Shown piece after piece: positions 61,982 through 64,000 of a stretch of DNA of 64,000 nt; the first letter of the stretch is position 1, and the number at the start of each line of letters is the position of its first letter. This stretch comes from Opitutales bacterium (GTDB taxonomy: Bacteria; Verrucomicrobiota; Verrucomicrobiia; Opitutales; UBA2987). The stretch is taken from NCBI GenBank assembly GCA_021772515.1, contig JAJFLU010000045.1:1-64000 (forward strand), read 5' to 3'. The position numbers and the translations under genes were made by a program. The notes beneath the pieces are model-generated. The model was given only the letters and a program-made list of their open reading frames with translations, did not search any database and was not told the origin of the DNA.

Positions 61982-62017
61982 TTTTAACCACGGATTACAC
62001 GGATAAACACGGATGGG
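61982..62017. repeat. CACGGATTACACGGAT unit, best copy
   Basis: TTTTAACCACGGATTACACG followed by GATAAACACGGATGGG. It matches 45114-45152 (inverted) almost base for base. Confidence 0.75.
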
Positions 62018-62199
62018 AGGAAGAAGATGCAGTATGGGATGAGGATTCGGAATGCGAAATACTTGATGGGGATGGAAAGCGGGGTTTTTTTTTGAAATTA
62101 TTGATTTTGAAGTGTTTTTGGGGGGAAATTTCTTGGTTTTTGATGGGTTTTGGTGTGACAGAATGTCTCGGTTTGGGTGTTTTTGGCGTTTTTTATAGT

Positions 62200-62251
62200 C
62201 CGCGCAGCCAGCGCAGCCAACGCAGCACGCGCAGCCAACGCAGTCATTGCG
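62200..62251 (+). repeat. GCAGCCAAC tandem repeat, copy 2
   Basis: CGCGCAGCCAGCGCAGCCAA, then CGCAGCACGCGCAGCCAACG, then CAGTCATTGCGGG. The terminal part is identical to copy 1 at 45897 except for one base. Confidence 0.7.
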
Positions 62252-62374
62252 GGTTTTTTAATTATGCTGTATAGTGTGGATCGAATCTGAAAATAGTCCG
62301 AATGCGAGGCGGTTGGCCGAGGCTTGACCGACGGAGCGGCGGGTTATTGTCTAAATAATTGCAATCAACCTATT

Positions 62375-63358
62375 ATGCACGCTTTTTGGAAACAAGTTCA
62401 AGCCCACCTGCAAAAAGGTGAGAAAACCTTTATCGCTTTGGTGGCGGAAAACACCAAGGGCTCCCCGGGGACGCCGGGGGCGAAATTTCTGGTGGCCGAG
62501 GACGGGTCGCTTTGGGGAACCATGGGCGGTGGGATAATGGAGTTTAATCTGGTCGAAAAAGCGGGGGGTATCCTGAAGGAGGAATCCTTTTTTGCGGAAT
62601 TGCAAACGCTTCAACATGGCCTGCATGGCGGTGGTGATAAATCGGGGCTGATTTGTGATGGCAGCCAGACGAATGTTTATTATCTGTGCACACCCGAGCG
62701 GGATGGGCCGGTAATAGACCGGATCGTGGAGCTGATCGAGGCCGATGCCAATGTCATTTTGTGCATCGATTCCAGTGGGCTGCGGGTAAATGATGAGGTG
62801 GTCGATCTCAAAATTCCCAAAATCAGGGTCGAGAGGAGCGGCGACGGTTGGCTCTACAAGGAGCAGCTACTGAACAGGAAACGACTGGCCATCATCGGTG
62901 GCGGGCATTGTGCGATTGCGCTTTTGAAAACGATGGACAGGCTCGGTTACGAAGTATTCATCTACGAAACACGGGAAGATGTTTTCACGTTAAAAAACGC
63001 CCCCGAAGCGCGGGAAATCCGGATTGTCAGTAATTACCGGGAAGCCGGAAATTGCATTCGCTACCCGGAACTCACCTGCGTGGTGATTATGACGACCAAT
63101 CTATTGGCGGATGTGGATGGACTGTTTGGGGCAATTCAAAGGCCATTCCCCTATATCGGTGTGATGGGCAGCATGACAAAATTGAAGAAGATTTACGAAA
63201 ACCTCGAAAAAGAAGGGGTGGAAAAGGAAAAACTCGATCGGCTTTACGCCCCCATCGGGCTCTCACTGGATAGCGATACGCCGGATGAGATCGCCATCAG
63301 TGTGGCGGCTCAAATATTGCAGGAGCGCAATATCGCAGGAAAACTACCGCGAAATTGA
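62375..63358 (+). CDS. xdhC: XdhC-family molybdenum-cofactor chaperone
   Basis: About 327 residues. XdhC N-terminal domain: WKQVQAHLQKGEKTFIALVAENTKGSPGTPGAKFLV, DGSLWGTMGGGIMEFNLV. A Rossmann-like C-terminal part reads LAIIGGGHCAIALLKTMDRLGYE, and the end APIGLSLDSDTPDEIAISVAAQI is diagnostic. It inserts sulfurated Moco into xanthine dehydrogenase. The enzyme's Fe-S subunit follows after 171 bases. ATG 62375 is preferred to TTG 62324. Confidence 0.92.
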   Translation: MHAFWKQVQAHLQKGEKTFIALVAENTKGSPGTPGAKFLVAEDGSLWGTMGGGIMEFNLVEKAGGILKEESFFAELQTLQHGLHGGGDKSGLICDGSQTNVYYLCTPERDGPVIDRIVELIEADANVILCIDSSGLRVNDEVVDLKIPKIRVERSGDGWLYKEQLLNRKRLAIIGGGHCAIALLKTMDRLGYEVFIYETREDVFTLKNAPEAREIRIVSNYREAGNCIRYPELTCVVIMTTNLLADVDGLFGAIQRPFPYIGVMGSMTKLKKIYENLEKEGVEKEKLDRLYAPIGLSLDSDTPDEIAISVAAQILQERNIAGKLPRN

Positions 63359-63529
63359 CGGGCTCGGCGCATATGCGAAAATTATTTGACGAAAAAAGGT
63401 GGAATGCATTATATTCTATGGGTAAAAGGGCTGAGGTGGTGGTTAATGTCTGGAGGGTTCTTGCCAAAAACGTTTTGGCCGTGGTTCCCTTTAATCTGAA
63501 AACACCGCAAATTCTTGATTCTTAACGAA

Positions 63530-64000
63530 ATGGCATACAAAACAAAATTTATTCTCAACGAGAAAGTGGTGGAAACGGATTGCCCTGCGGGGATGCTGGT
63601 TCTGGATTATCTTCGTCGGCAGGAGTACATGACGGGGACCAAGGAAGGCTGCAAAGAGGGAGACTGCGGCGCCTGCACCGTGCTGGTCGGTAGTCTGGAA
63701 GGGGAATCGGTCAAATACAAACCAGTGACCTCCTGCCTGCTGCCTCTAGGAGAGATGGAGGGGAAACATCTGGTGACCGTCGAGGGGCTTAATCTGGCCG
63801 AGCTTTCCCCCGTGCAAAAGGCGATTGTGGAGGAAGGCGGGACGCAATGCGGGTTCTGCACCCCCGGAATCGTGGTCTCGATGAACGGCCTGCTGATGGA
63901 CGAAAGCAAGGCGGTTGACCTCGACGGGATCAAATATGCCCTGAGCGGACATCTCTGCCGATGCACGGGGTATCGTTCGCTGAAAAACGCGGCGGCTTTG
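63530..64000 (+). CDS. Xanthine-dehydrogenase-type [2Fe-2S] subunit, N-terminal part
   Basis: An open frame from ATG 63530 to the window edge, missing from the ORF track because it has no stop. It reads KFILNEKVVETDCPAGMLVL, then EGCKEGDCGACTVLVG (first [2Fe-2S] cluster). GGTQCGFCTPGIVVSMNGLL and SGHLCRCTGYRSLKNAA give the second cluster. This is the Fe-S domain of molybdenum hydroxylases (XdhA/XdhS type). Whether a FAD domain is fused lies beyond the edge. XdhC directly upstream supports the assignment. Confidence 0.93.
   Translation, partial: MAYKTKFILNEKVVETDCPAGMLVLDYLRRQEYMTGTKEGCKEGDCGACTVLVGSLEGESVKYKPVTSCLLPLGEMEGKHLVTVEGLNLAELSPVQKAIVEEGGTQCGFCTPGIVVSMNGLLMDESKAVDLDGIKYALSGHLCRCTGYRSLKNAAAL

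Larger units (their letters stand above)
61922..62374. other. Repeat-filled gap
   Basis: About 450 bases with no convincing gene. It contains GGATGC-type words, the CACGGATTACACGGAT unit (61982-62017), a G/T-rich stretch (TTTTTGGGGGGAAATTTC) and the GCAGCCAAC tandem unit at 62200-62251. ORF 62092-62274 is translated repeat. Confidence 0.6.

Noticed and set aside
62092-62274. 60-residue ORF ending RSQRSQRSTRSQRSHCG
   Set aside because: Translated tandem repeat; the same peptide arises from the other copy at 45897.

Overview
The window is 64 kb of bacterial chromosome of mixed, moderate GC. Gene content suggests the PVC group, most likely Verrucomicrobiota of an Opitutae/Puniceicoccales type. 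The pointers are a subtilase ending in a Trp-rich C-terminal domain typical of those genomes, many dispersed intergenic repeats, a zinc-ribbon/TPR/rhomboid cluster and a LexA gene with its own operator-like box. This placement is an inference; no rRNA gene is present to confirm it.

Layout. 1-3300: end of an ISL3 transposase, tRNA-Met, a site-2 protease divergent from an orphan sigma-54 response regulator. 3376-6956: HugZ-like protein, MetF and an exported gamma-glutamyltransferase. 7045-10100: a small AT-rich accessory island with two toxin-antitoxin-like genes, a truncated MazF/PemK toxin and an OLD-family nuclease. 10156-14555: galE, a MITE-like element, then a ketosynthase/ACP/FAD-oxidoreductase operon. 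14751-16905: tRNA-Tyr, radC and a SurA-like chaperone. 17800-18720: wreckage of IS481 and IS66 transposases. 19042-23695: a large acidic-tailed unknown, tsaE-thiL-CPBP protease, and an AhpD-like protein. 23855-28910: large subtilase, cyclase, and an ArsI-like/SigZ-like pair. 28933-33665: a nuclease-helicase fusion, LolA-like protein, recO and DUF502. 33946-39160: small unknowns, rhomboid, TPR protein, FmdB zinc ribbon, lexA, a lipoprotein.

39381-45651 (minus) is the most unusual region: a compact, apparently intact Mu-like head and packaging module (small-terminase candidate, large terminase, DUF935 portal, protease/scaffold, membrane-anchored decoration-like protein, capsid). No tail, lysis, integrase, transposase or regulator gene is nearby. 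It could be a domesticated capsid system, a satellite, or a prophage remnant.

46099-58134: a chimeric gene carrying the tail of a CPBP protease, thyA-folA, an EEP-family hydrolase, comEC divergent from rarA, a 4TM holin-like protein, and fdhD overlapping a YdeP-type molybdoenzyme. 58453-61921: TetR regulator, exported alpha/beta hydrolase, FMN-binding protein, YiiD-type thioesterase and an NTF2-like protein. 62375-64000: xdhC and the start of a [2Fe-2S] subunit of a xanthine-dehydrogenase-type enzyme, running off the edge.

Nearly every longer intergenic gap holds a member of one of at least five repeat families (TIR element with TTGAGATARGTTCT ends, purine/pyrimidine palindromes, CACGGATTACACGGAT units, GCAGCCAAC tandem units, GCACGCTGAAGGTGTGC units). 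Several sit inside operons. All functions are read from motifs and remembered family sequences; no database search was run.
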